Positions 8,019 to 16,815 of a DNA stretch of 45,786 nt are shown one piece after another (position 1 is the first letter of the stretch; every line of letters starts with the position of its first letter). A model generated the notes under the pieces. That model was not told the DNA's origin and did no database searches. It saw only the letters and a list, made by a program, of their open reading frames with translations. A program made the position numbers and the translations under genes. Source of the stretch: Bordetella parapertussis. Its GTDB lineage: Bacteria > Pseudomonadota > Gammaproteobacteria > Burkholderiales > SG8-39. The DNA lies in assembly GCA_945897475.1 (NCBI GenBank), contig CAMDFL010000011.1, forward strand, positions 1-45,786, given 5' to 3'.

Positions 8019-11000
8019 ATGTTCTCCCGATTCTTTATCGACCGGCCGATTCTCGCGGCGGTGCTCTCAATCTTCATCCTGATTGCGGGCCTTGCGGCCA
8101 TGCGTGGCCTTCCCATCTCGCAGTATCCAGAGATCGCGCCGCCGGTGGTCACGGTGACTGCGACTTATCCGGGCGCATCCGCCCAGGTGTTGGAGCAGAC
8201 CGTTGCCGCCCTATTGGAGAGCCAGATCAACGGCGTGGAGAAGATGCTCTACATGAGCTCGAATTCCTCGTCGAACGGCGTGGTGCAGATCCAGGTGACC
8301 TTCGACATTGGCACTGATATCGACAAGGCGGCCCTCAACGTCAACAACCGCGTCAAGCAGGTGGAGCCGCGATTGCCGCTGGATGTGCGGCGCATCGGCG
8401 TGACCGTTGAAAAAGGTTCGTCAGCGTTCCTGCAGGTGGTTGCTTTTTATTCACCCGACGGCCGATTCGACGATCTCAATATCAGCAACTACGCCACGCT
8501 CAATGTGCTCGATGTTCTGAAGCGCATTCCCGGTACCACCAATGTGCAGATCTTCGGCGCAAAGGACTACGCCATGCGCATCTGGCTGAAGCCTGATCGC
8601 ATGACGCAATTGCGCGTCACCACCGGGGATCTGGTGGCTGCCTTGAACGAGCAGAACGCCCAGTTCGCGGCGGGCAAGATCGGCCAGGCGCCCACCGGCG
8701 GGCCGCAGGAACTGGTCTACACCATCACCACTAAGGGACGCCTAGCCGAACCCAAAGAGTTCGAGAACATCATCATCCGCGCCAATCCGGATGGGTCTGC
8801 GCTGCGGCTTCGCGACGTGGCGAGGGTCGAACTCGGCTCGAAAGACAATGATTTCATCGGGCGCATCAACGGAAAACCATCGACTTTGATAGGAATCTTT
8901 CTGCAACCCGGCGCCAATGCGCTGGAGGTGGGCGACAACGTCAAAGCCAAGATGCGCGAACTGGGCGCTCGCTTTCCCGAAGGTCTGACCTACTCCATTC
9001 CCTACGACACTACGCGTTTCGTGCAGGTGTCGATCAGGGAGGTGTTGATTACCTTGGGCGAGGCGATGCTGCTGGTGTTTCTGGTGGTGTATCTCTTCCT
9101 TCAGAATCTTCGCGCCACGCTGATACCGATAGCCGCGGTGCCGGTGTCCTTGATCGGCACTTTCGCCGGCCTGTTGCTGCTGGGATATTCGATCAATACT
9201 CTGACCCTCTTCGGCATGGTGTTGGCCATCGGCATCGTGGTCGATGACGCCATCGTGGTGCTGGAGAACGTTGAGAGAATCATGCATGAGGAGAAGTTGC
9301 CGGCGCGCGAGGCGGCTATCCAGGCGATGAAGGAAGTCACCGGGCCGGTGGTGGCTATCGTGCTGGTGTTGTGCGCGGTGTTCGTGCCGATCGCCTTCCT
9401 GGGCGGGCTGCCGGGTGAGTTGTACCGGCAATTTGCGGTCACCATTGCGATTGCCGTGGTGATCTCGGGGATCGTGGCGCTGACGCTCACGCCGACCTTG
9501 TGCGTGATCATGTTGAAAGGTGGAAAACGCCGTCCCTCGGGCTTCTTCCACGGGTTCAACGAATGGTTCGCACGCGTGACGCTCCACTATTCCACCGGCG
9601 TGGCCTTCATGATTCGCCGTGGTTTTCTTGGCTTGCTGTTGTTCGCCGGCATGGTGGCACTGGCCGCGGGCTTGTGGCGTGTCACGCCGGGGAGTTTGGT
9701 GCCCGACGAGGACCAGGGCTATTACATTGCTGCGGTGATCTTGCCCGATGGCGCCACTCTGGAGCGTACCGACAAGGTGGTCAGCGAAGTGCTGAAGGCG
9801 ATTCAGTCGAATCCCGCCAATGAAAACGTGATTGCGTTTACCGGCCTGGATTTTCTCGGCGGCGGCTTTCGCAACAATGCGGCGACTATTTTCGTCACCC
9901 AAAAGCACTGGGACGAGCGTCAGGTTACCGCGAAGCAGTTGGTCGGCGAGCTCTTCATGAAGACCGGCCATATCAAGGAAGCCCTGGTGCTGGCTTTCAA
10001 TCCGCCGCCGATTTTCGGTTTGGGCACGGCGGGCGGGTTTGAACTGCATATCCAGAATCGGGGCGAAGGCGGCGCCGCGCGACTGGCGGAAGTGAGCCAA
10101 CAATTCGTGATGCGCGCTGCCAAGGACCCGAGCCTCGGATTCGTGCAGACCTTGTGGCGCGCCTCGGTGCCGCAACTGCATCTCGATCTGGATCGCGACA
10201 AGGCCAAGGCGCTAGGTGTATCCATCGATGAGCTGTACGCCACCATGGCGGCAACCATGGGCAACTACTACGTCAACGATTTCAATCGTTTCGGACGCAC
10301 CTGGCAGGTGCTGATGTCGGCGGATCCCGCCTATCGCAAGCGGCCAGAGGCGATTGGCGAGTTATTTGTGCGCTCCAACAAGGGTGAGATGGTGTCCTTG
10401 CGATCGCTGGCTGAAGTCCGCTACAGCTCCGGGCCGGATTCGCTGAATCGCTTCAATAACCTGCCGGCGGTGAAATTGTTCGGGCAGGGCGCGCCCGGTG
10501 TGTCTTCCGGCCAGGCAATCGCCGCCACGGAAAAATTGCTGGCCGAGGTGCTGCCGCCGGACTTCAGCTACGAATGGGGTGGCGCCTCGTTCCAGGAAAA
10601 ACGTTCCGCCGGAACTTCGGTACTGGCCCTTGGCCTTGCTGCGTTGATGGTGTTTTTGATTCTCGCCGCACAATATGAAAAGTGGTCCTTGCCCTTGTCG
10701 GTGCTGCTGGCGCTGCCCTTCGGTACCTTTGGCGCGCTGGCAGCGGTGTGGATACGTGGCTTCACCAATGACGTGTATTTTCAGATAGGCCTGGTGACGC
10801 TCCTGGGACTCGCGGCCAAAAACGCGATTCTTATCGTCGAGTTTGCCTCCCACAAGCACCACGAAGGCCTGTCGGCGTCGGCCGCGGCGCTGGAGGGCGC
10901 GCGCTTGCGTTTCAGGCCCATCCTGATGACTTCAATGGCGTTTATTCTCGGTGTGATGCCCTTGGCTTTCTCATCCGGCGCGGGCGCGGGCGCCAGGCAA

Positions 11001-11228
11001 TCGGTGGGTACCGGGGTCATGGGCGGCATGATGGCAGCGACCTTTCTGGCAATTTTCTTCGTCCCCATGTTTTTCAAACTCATCACCGACTGGCATTTCA
11101 CGGAAAAGCGAAGCACCGCACAACTGCGCGCCGAAATTGAACATGCCAAAGCCGCGGCGCATCATGTCGTGCAACACCCGCGCGCGGCGCCTGCCGCAGA
11201 AAAGCCGGCAGGAGGCGACCATGCGTAA
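8019..11228 (+). CDS. RND multidrug efflux permease, HAE1 (AcrB/MexB) family
   Basis: A 1069-residue pump of normal family length, starting MFSRFFIDRPILAAVLSIF. It has twelve membrane helices and two large periplasmic loops. TM4 carries GMVLAIGIVVDDAIVVLENV, including the Asp-Asp proton-relay pair. The second half ends with GLAAKNAILIVEFA and a Gly-rich GAGAGARQSVGTGVMGGM segment. The C-terminal tail is His/Ala-rich. It uses the proton gradient to extrude hydrophobic drugs or solvents across both membranes with its operon partners. Its last eight bases overlap the channel gene. No local TetR regulator is present, so control is likely elsewhere. Confidence 0.97.
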   Translation: MFSRFFIDRPILAAVLSIFILIAGLAAMRGLPISQYPEIAPPVVTVTATYPGASAQVLEQTVAALLESQINGVEKMLYMSSNSSSNGVVQIQVTFDIGTDIDKAALNVNNRVKQVEPRLPLDVRRIGVTVEKGSSAFLQVVAFYSPDGRFDDLNISNYATLNVLDVLKRIPGTTNVQIFGAKDYAMRIWLKPDRMTQLRVTTGDLVAALNEQNAQFAAGKIGQAPTGGPQELVYTITTKGRLAEPKEFENIIIRANPDGSALRLRDVARVELGSKDNDFIGRINGKPSTLIGIFLQPGANALEVGDNVKAKMRELGARFPEGLTYSIPYDTTRFVQVSIREVLITLGEAMLLVFLVVYLFLQNLRATLIPIAAVPVSLIGTFAGLLLLGYSINTLTLFGMVLAIGIVVDDAIVVLENVERIMHEEKLPAREAAIQAMKEVTGPVVAIVLVLCAVFVPIAFLGGLPGELYRQFAVTIAIAVVISGIVALTLTPTLCVIMLKGGKRRPSGFFHGFNEWFARVTLHYSTGVAFMIRRGFLGLLLFAGMVALAAGLWRVTPGSLVPDEDQGYYIAAVILPDGATLERTDKVVSEVLKAIQSNPANENVIAFTGLDFLGGGFRNNAATIFVTQKHWDERQVTAKQLVGELFMKTGHIKEALVLAFNPPPIFGLGTAGGFELHIQNRGEGGAARLAEVSQQFVMRAAKDPSLGFVQTLWRASVPQLHLDLDRDKAKALGVSIDELYATMAATMGNYYVNDFNRFGRTWQVLMSADPAYRKRPEAIGELFVRSNKGEMVSLRSLAEVRYSSGPDSLNRFNNLPAVKLFGQGAPGVSSGQAIAATEKLLAEVLPPDFSYEWGGASFQEKRSAGTSVLALGLAALMVFLILAAQYEKWSLPLSVLLALPFGTFGALAAVWIRGFTNDVYFQIGLVTLLGLAAKNAILIVEFASHKHHEGLSASAAALEGARLRFRPILMTSMAFILGVMPLAFSSGAGAGARQSVGTGVMGGMMAATFLAIFFVPMFFKLITDWHFTEKRSTAQLRAEIEHAKAAAHHVVQHPRAAPAAEKPAGGDHA

Positions 11229-12627
11229 AAATTCGCTGGTTGCCGCCTTCGCCATAGTCGGGTTGTCGGCCTGCACCACCTTCTCCCCGGACTACGTCAA
11301 ACCGCAAGCCGAATTGCCAGATGCCTGGGGTGTCGCAGGCGGCAGAAAACCGCTGCCCCCGGGGGCTAACTGGTGGGCGATTTACCGCGACGAGCGCCTC
11401 ACCAAACTGGTCGAAGAGGCACTGGCCAATAACACCAACCTGGCGATCGCCGTGGCGCGAGTGGATGAAGCGCGCGGCCAACTGGGCGTGGTGGAGTCGG
11501 GTCTTTACCCGACGGTCGGCGCCACTTTGGATCGCAGCAGGCTGGGGACTTCGCAGCGTGCCGGCATTCCCTTGCCGCCAGGCACCGCGCGCGAGCGCAA
11601 TAGCTACCGCGCGGCGATGAATGTCTCCTACGAGATCGACCTGTGGGGTCGGGTGCGCAATTCGGTTGCTGCGGCGCGCGCCGAGCTGCTCGCCACCGAG
11701 TCCGCGCGCGATACGGTGCGCATCGCCTTGTCTGCCGAGGTGGCAAACACCTATTTCACACTGCGTGCCCTGGATGAGCAGATCGGCTCGGCTCGACGCG
11801 CACTGCAAAGCCGGCGCGACACGCTCAACCTGCAGCGCACACGACTCGCCGCGGGGTTCATTTCCGAGCTGGAGGTTCGCCAGCTCGATGCGGAGATCGC
11901 CGGCAACGAAGCGCAACTGCCGCAACTGGAGCGCCAGCGCGGCACCGCAGAGAGCGCACTGGCCCTGCTGATGGGACGCTCACCAAAATTGGTGTACCAG
12001 GCGCGCGTCGAACACTATGACGCGCCCTCCGATCCGCCGCCGGCATCGGTGCCACCCGGGCTGCCTTCCGACTTGTTGCTGCGCCGACCCGATATTGTCC
12101 AGGCCGAGGAGCAATTGATCGCCGCCAATTCGCGCGTGGCAACAGCGCGTTCGGCGCACTTTCCCTCGATCACTCTGACGGGATTTATCGGCAGCGAAAG
12201 CGCCGCTCTGACCAATTTATTTACAGGGCCGGCCGGAATCTTCAATCTCGCTGCCTCGCTGGCGCAGCCGATATTTTCAGGCGGCGGCCAGGAGGCCGGC
12301 ATCGCAGCCGCGCGCGCGCGTGAAACGCAGGCATTGCTGCGCTATCGACTGGCGGTTCAGACCGCGTTTCGTGAAGTGCGCGAGGCGCTGGCGGCACAGG
12401 CCTACACGCGGGTGCAATTCGACGCGGAAGAGCGGCGCGCTCAATCGCTGCGCGAAGCGGTTCGCCTGGTGAAGCTGCGCCATGAAAACGGTATCGCCAG
12501 CCAGCTTGAGGTGCTGGAGTCCGAGCGCGTATTGCTTGCATCCGAGATCAATCGCAGCGATGCATTGCGCGCGCAGCGCGGTGCCATGGCGGATCTGTCC
12601 AAGGCGTTGGGCGGGGGGTGGGAGTAG
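11221..12627 (+). CDS. outer-membrane efflux channel, NodT/OprM-type lipoprotein
   Basis: A 468-residue TolC-like channel. The ATG at 11221 gives a proper lipoprotein signal (LSAC, Cys18) and sits inside the stop region of the pump gene (ATGCGTAA), preceded by GGAGGCGACC. An earlier in-frame ATG at 11137 would bury the signal and is rejected. Two repeats of helical hairpins with strands are evident, for example VSYEIDLWGRVRNSVAAARA and LAASLAQPIFSGGGQEAG. It completes the tripartite pump. The downstream dsbB begins 17 bases after the stop and may be co-transcribed. Confidence 0.94.
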   Translation: MRKNSLVAAFAIVGLSACTTFSPDYVKPQAELPDAWGVAGGRKPLPPGANWWAIYRDERLTKLVEEALANNTNLAIAVARVDEARGQLGVVESGLYPTVGATLDRSRLGTSQRAGIPLPPGTARERNSYRAAMNVSYEIDLWGRVRNSVAAARAELLATESARDTVRIALSAEVANTYFTLRALDEQIGSARRALQSRRDTLNLQRTRLAAGFISELEVRQLDAEIAGNEAQLPQLERQRGTAESALALLMGRSPKLVYQARVEHYDAPSDPPPASVPPGLPSDLLLRRPDIVQAEEQLIAANSRVATARSAHFPSITLTGFIGSESAALTNLFTGPAGIFNLAASLAQPIFSGGGQEAGIAAARARETQALLRYRLAVQTAFREVREALAAQAYTRVQFDAEERRAQSLREAVRLVKLRHENGIASQLEVLESERVLLASEINRSDALRAQRGAMADLSKALGGGWE

Positions 12628-12644
12628 ATGGGAGCGTCAATCCA

Positions 12645-13172
12645 ATGCAATTCATATTGAATGAATTACCACCCTGGCTGCGTTGGATCTTCGCGCGGCG
12701 TTGGGGAAATGCCTTCGGCTTCTTCCTTTGCGCTGCGCTGCTGGGCTATGGTTATTACCTGCAATTCGTAAAAGGCCTGGAGCCGTGTCCGTTATGTATT
12801 CTTCAGCGGCTGTGCCTGTTCGGGACCGGCGTTGCCTTCCTCGTGGCGGCACTGCATCATCCGGTTAAACGCTGGGCGGCGTATATCTATGGTGGGGTGA
12901 TTGGCGTTGTCGCTCTTACTGGCCTGTCGATTGCGAGCCGCCACGTGTGGCTGCAGCACACGCCCGAATCAAAGCGGCCCGCCTGCGGACCGGGGCTGGA
13001 TTTTCTGATGGATACCTTCGGACCGCTAGGCTCGCTGCAACGCATCCTGCGCGGATCGGGTGAATGCGGTGCGGTGGAATGGGCATTTCTGGGGCTTTCC
13101 ATCCCTGAGTGGACGCTCGCCTGGTTTGTGATCCTGACAGGGTACGCAATATTGCTGTCGTTTCGCGACTAG
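12645..13172 (+). CDS. dsbB: disulfide bond formation protein B
   Basis: A 175-residue inner-membrane protein with four hydrophobic helices. The first periplasmic loop has CPLC (Cys48, Cys51) and the second has Cys114 and Cys141, the two redox pairs of DsbB. It reoxidises DsbA and passes electrons to ubiquinone. The length matches the E. coli protein (176). The ATG at 12645 has GGGAG about ten bases upstream and is preferred over a GTG at 12618. No dsbA is nearby. A place after an RND operon is unusual and may be accidental. Confidence 0.93.
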   Translation: MQFILNELPPWLRWIFARRWGNAFGFFLCAALLGYGYYLQFVKGLEPCPLCILQRLCLFGTGVAFLVAALHHPVKRWAAYIYGGVIGVVALTGLSIASRHVWLQHTPESKRPACGPGLDFLMDTFGPLGSLQRILRGSGECGAVEWAFLGLSIPEWTLAWFVILTGYAILLSFRD

Positions 13173-13334
13173 CAGTTGCAGTATTAATCTATAACATTTA
13201 TGAAGCTTTATCTTTTGCTGGCGTTCTTTTATGGATATATTTAATTCGTATGTGGTATTACCTAAACGGATAGTGAAGTTCCGAAATGCTGCGCCGATAT
13301 TGGCCTGCATTGTCGATAGCGGATTTGCAGGAAC

Positions 13335-13376
13335 CCGCAGCCGCAGCCGCAGTCGCAGTCGCAGCAATAGCAACAG
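13335..13376 (+). repeat. hexanucleotide microsatellite (CCGCAG-type)
   Basis: Seven hexamers lie in a row: three CCGCAG, two TCGCAG, then the diverged CAATAG and CAACAG. They are inside the 347-base gap between dsbB and the cyclic-nucleotide-binding gene. Reading frames through this gap give low-complexity Arg-Ser or Arg-Leu peptides and no family match, so I call no gene there. Slippage could make the copy number variable. Confidence 0.8.
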
Positions 13377-13519
13377 CGAATTTCAGATGATTGTGCGCCA
13401 TTGCGCGCCGGCCGCGCCCGACCTGGCAGCCGTTTGGCGCATATCCGCTGCGTTAGCTTGCCTTATGAATACGATTGGCCATTCTTCAAGGTGCAGGCCA
13501 CATGCAGTGTGGCAAAGCG

Positions 13520-14692
13520 CTAAAAACTCTTTCTCAGCTCGCAAATACGGCCGGCCGTGTAAGCAACGATGCGCTTGAAGGCGGGGTTGGCGTAGGTCAT
13601 TCCACGCTCGACCTTATCAATTGGCATGTTGATTAAGGTGACTCTGGTTTTCGCGCTCAAGGACCACTCTAGTGCGGAATCGGACATCGCCTCGGCCAGC
13701 CCAAAAAGACTGCCACAGCCTAGCTGGTAGGTCCCTTGTCTGGACACCGCCTCGACCGTGCCGTCTACGACAATCAGAGCCGAGGTGAAGTCGCGATCGC
13801 CGGCCTTCATCAGCAGGTGGCCCTGCTCATGTACCGTTGAGTTGAAGTCCGAGTAGATCTGCAGCTTCAGAAACATGATCATCTCGGCGGTGAGTGCCGA
13901 GGCGCCCGCATTGCTGTAGTGCTCACGCAGCATTTGCTTGGCCTGGAGCGTGGTCATTTCGTTGGTCGGCATCACCTGGAACGAAAGGCCCGCGGCGTCG
14001 GGCGGCAGTTTCTTGGCCATCGTGTTGGTCATGTTCAGCTGCAGCAGCAAGGCCTCGATGGTGGGCGTCATGATGCCGGGATCGGCGCGCAAAATGCTGC
14101 GCAGCGGACCGGTGGGTATTTCCAGGCATGTTGCATTGCTGTGCGCGCGCGCCGAGGCACCCCGAACACCGCCCTCCAGAATGGCCTGCTCGCCAAAGGA
14201 AAAGCCTTTTTCCAAAATGGCGATGCTGTGCTTGTCGCTGGGGTCGAAAATCTCCACCGAGCCGCTCAAAATGATGACCAGGTGGTCGGCACTGTCGCCC
14301 TGCTCGAACAGGATTTCGCCGGCCTTGTATTCCCGGTTTTCCCCAGAGGTCTCCTTCGCTCCGCCCGAGGACTGAGGGGCGCTTGAAGCCGTTGCCCTGG
14401 GTGCCGCCTGCCGCGGTGCTTGCACATTGTTTGCCACTTGCTGCGCACCGAGGTTCCGAATCTCGCGCGCAGGGACTGCCACCGTAGCACCACCATCGCG
14501 CAAGGCCTTGAGCCGGTCCAGATCTGCGCGTCCCTCGATCACATCCCAGGCCAGGGCCAATTCACGCTCAAGTGCTCTGGCAACCGCGGACAAGACATAG
14601 CTAGTGGGCGGCTTGCCAAGGACGTGTATTAACTCTTCTGCCGCGTTGACTCGGGGAGTCGGAGAAGACGATTCAGGTGTGGCTTGTGACAA
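13520..14692 (-). CDS. protein with two cyclic-nucleotide-binding-like domains
   Basis: A 390-residue cytoplasmic protein. The N-terminal 70 residues are helical, then comes a Pro/Ala/Ser-rich linker (about 85-118). The first CNB domain (about 120-215) has YKAGEILFEQGD, the Gly turn FSFGEQAILEG and GVRGASARA in the phosphate-binding-cassette position. A second, weaker CNB-like domain spans about 280-375 (MKAGDRDFTSALIVVDGTVEAV). There is no DNA-binding helix-turn-helix, so it is not a typical CRP/FNR regulator. It more likely senses or docks, with unknown output. It is alone on its strand. Confidence 0.75.
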   Translation of the reverse strand: MSQATPESSSPTPRVNAAEELIHVLGKPPTSYVLSAVARALERELALAWDVIEGRADLDRLKALRDGGATVAVPAREIRNLGAQQVANNVQAPRQAAPRATASSAPQSSGGAKETSGENREYKAGEILFEQGDSADHLVIILSGSVEIFDPSDKHSIAILEKGFSFGEQAILEGGVRGASARAHSNATCLEIPTGPLRSILRADPGIMTPTIEALLLQLNMTNTMAKKLPPDAAGLSFQVMPTNEMTTLQAKQMLREHYSNAGASALTAEMIMFLKLQIYSDFNSTVHEQGHLLMKAGDRDFTSALIVVDGTVEAVSRQGTYQLGCGSLFGLAEAMSDSALEWSLSAKTRVTLINMPIDKVERGMTYANPAFKRIVAYTAGRICELRKSF

Positions 14693-14938
14693 GGGAGGCA
14701 GACGAAAAAGAACGAAAAGAAAACCAATTGGGCGCGGGACGCAGGGCGGCGCGCGTATTTTCCGGATCAGTCACGTATTGAGTTTCTACTAAGCGCACCC
14801 TGCCGATTCTGTCCAATGTCGAGCGTTGGGCGATGACCGGGGGCAGGTTTTCAGGGCGACGACAGGGCAATCTATCCGAATCCTTAAAGGCGAGCAATGG
14901 CCGACTTTGCTGAGCGTCGCGAAATGAAGCTCCGACGT

Positions 14939-15904
14939 TCAATCCAAGGTCGCCCCGGAGAGCTTCACCAGCCGTGCGTACTTCTCGTGCTCGGCGCGCA
15001 TCCGCTTGTCGAATTGCTCGGGTGTGCTTGTTGCTATGCCCACGCCGAATCCGGCTAATTTAGTGTTGACCTCGGGTGAGGCCACAGCGGCGACGATGCC
15101 GGCGTTGAGCTTGGCGATGATGTCTGACGGCGTTCCTGCGGGCACAAGCGCACCCAGCAAGGAGGCCATGTCGAAGTTGGGAATGCCAAGCTCGGCGATC
15201 GTTGGTACGTCTGGCAGCACGGGCGTGCGCTTGCCTTCAGCGCTGGCAAGCATGCGCACCTTTCCTGTCTTCACGAACTGCGCCATCGCGGTATAGCTGG
15301 CGAACGCGACCTGAACCTCGCCAGCGATCAACGCCGGTCCGGCCTGCCCCATTCCTTTATAAGGCACATGCAGCATATCGATTCCAGCGAGCGACTTGAA
15401 CAACTCGGTCGTGATGTGATGGATCGAGCCGTTACCGGCTGAGGCGTAGGAGATTTTTCCGGGATTCTTCTTCGCGTAGGCGATGAATTCAGCAAAGGTG
15501 GTCACCGGGAGCGAGGGATGCACCGTGAGGAAGGTCGGGAGCGTTGCGATGGTGGTAATGCCTGCGAAATCCGCGAGTGGCCGGTAGGGTACCTTCGCAT
15601 ACAGGTGTGGGTTGATCGCCCAGGTCGCGCTGTCACTGATGTAGGCGGTATAGCCGTCGGATGCGGATTTCGAAACTATTTCGGCTGCAATGTTTCCATT
15701 CGCGCCGATCCGGTTTTCGACCACCACGGCACCCCAGGACTCGCTCATATTCTGCGCGATGAGCCGCGCGAACACGTCGGGAGAGCCACCCGGCGAAGTG
15801 CCAACGATGATCTTGACCGCCTTCAAGGGATAAGCCTGCGTAAGTGCCGGTGTCGGGAAGAGCGTGCAAAGGCCTGTTGCAAGAACAGAAAGGAAACGGC
15901 GCAT
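14939..15904 (-). CDS. Bug/TctC-type periplasmic solute-binding receptor
   Basis: A 321-residue receptor. A signal peptide ends at about residue 23 (ALTQA). The family pattern is clear: YPLKAVKIIVGTSPGGSPDV, the ligand loop VENRIGANGNIAAE, and DMLHVPYKGMGQAGPAL. Bug receptors bind carboxylates such as tricarboxylates or aromatic acids for tripartite transporters, and are often found without TctA/TctB, as here. A strong AAGGAGG precedes the start. The ligand is unknown. The 246-base gap before the next gene shows nothing I can support. Confidence 0.9.
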   Translation of the reverse strand: MRRFLSVLATGLCTLFPTPALTQAYPLKAVKIIVGTSPGGSPDVFARLIAQNMSESWGAVVVENRIGANGNIAAEIVSKSASDGYTAYISDSATWAINPHLYAKVPYRPLADFAGITTIATLPTFLTVHPSLPVTTFAEFIAYAKKNPGKISYASAGNGSIHHITTELFKSLAGIDMLHVPYKGMGQAGPALIAGEVQVAFASYTAMAQFVKTGKVRMLASAEGKRTPVLPDVPTIAELGIPNFDMASLLGALVPAGTPSDIIAKLNAGIVAAVASPEVNTKLAGFGVGIATSTPEQFDKRMRAEHEKYARLVKLSGATLD

Positions 15905-16014
15905 TTGAATTCCTCCTTTTTCTACGCTGATGCCACGCGCGCGACAGCGCCCATCGGCATTACTTCACTTGCACACAGCCTGAGAGCAGTCTGTTGGCTC
16001 AGCGGTTCGATTAT

Positions 16015-16812
16015 TCAGCAAACAACAGTTCGATTATCGCCCAAACTGAGAATTGCTAGACCACCCCTGCGCAACAGGTCGCGCACTCGAGACTCAGCTC
16101 GCGCGCGTTCGCGCAGTACCTCGCCAAGCACAATGATTGCAGGGCCGGTACCGAGATTCTGCGCAAGGGATTCAAGCTCGCCTAAGCGCCCAAAATGCCA
16201 CTGTTCTTCAGGCAAGGAAGTGGATTCGATCACGGCGACAGGCGTTGACGCAGCACGTCCGCGCCCAATCAAGGCTTGCGCAATAGTGCCCGCCTGGCCC
16301 ACGCCCATGTAAATCACCGCCGTGTCGGCGGTAACGGCGCTGGCGACCCAGTCGCTCTCGCGTTCCAGCTTACCGACTCGCGGTGTCACAAAGGCGACGT
16401 TGCGTGCGATGCCGCGGCGGGTGAGGGAGACTTTCAAGGAAGCGCTGGCCGCGAGCGCGGCGGTGATACCGGGAACGACTTCGGTGTCGATACCGGCTGC
16501 AGCCAGCGCGTCGATTTCTTCCTGGGCGCGGCCAAAGAGCATGGGGTCGCCGCCTTTGAGGCGAACGATGACAGAGTATTTTTTCGCCGCATCGACGAGT
16601 TGCTTGTTGATGAAGGTCTGCGCGGTGGAATGGGTTCCGCAGCGCTTGCCGACCGCGACCCGCTTCGCGTTCACCGCAAGCGCAATAATTTCAGGGTTCA
16701 CCAGCGCGTCATGAAACACGATATCGGCTCGCGCGAGCAGGCGCGCGGCGCGAAGGGTCAACAGGTCCGGCGCGCCGGGGCCCGCGCCGACAAGGTAGAC
16801 CTTGCCCGGCAT
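16015..16812 (-). CDS. cobA: uroporphyrinogen-III C-methyltransferase (SUMT)
   Basis: A 265-residue tetrapyrrole methylase: VYLVGAGPGAPDLLTLRA at the N-terminus, VRLKGGDPMLFGRAQEE near 83-99 and VVPGITAALAA near 117. It methylates uroporphyrinogen III to precorrin-2, the first step to siroheme (and B12). As the last gene of the cys operon, three bases after cysN, it serves siroheme supply for the sulfite reductase. It lacks the CysG dehydrogenase/ferrochelatase domain, so that step must come from a gene elsewhere. Confidence 0.92.
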   Translation of the reverse strand: MPGKVYLVGAGPGAPDLLTLRAARLLARADIVFHDALVNPEIIALAVNAKRVAVGKRCGTHSTAQTFINKQLVDAAKKYSVIVRLKGGDPMLFGRAQEEIDALAAAGIDTEVVPGITAALAASASLKVSLTRRGIARNVAFVTPRVGKLERESDWVASAVTADTAVIYMGVGQAGTIAQALIGRGRAASTPVAVIESTSLPEEQWHFGRLGELESLAQNLGTGPAIIVLGEVLRERARAESRVRDLLRRGGLAILSLGDNRTVVC

Positions 16813-16815
16813 GGC

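Noticed and set aside
8742-10181. A 479-residue His/Gln-rich frame antisense to the RND pump
   Set aside because: It is antisense to a full-length pump with clear motifs, and its composition reflects third-position GC on the opposite strand.
13231-13578. A 115-residue plus-strand ORF through the hexamer repeat
   Set aside because: It gives an Arg-Ser repeat and runs into the antisense of the CNB gene; it has no ribosome site and no family pattern.
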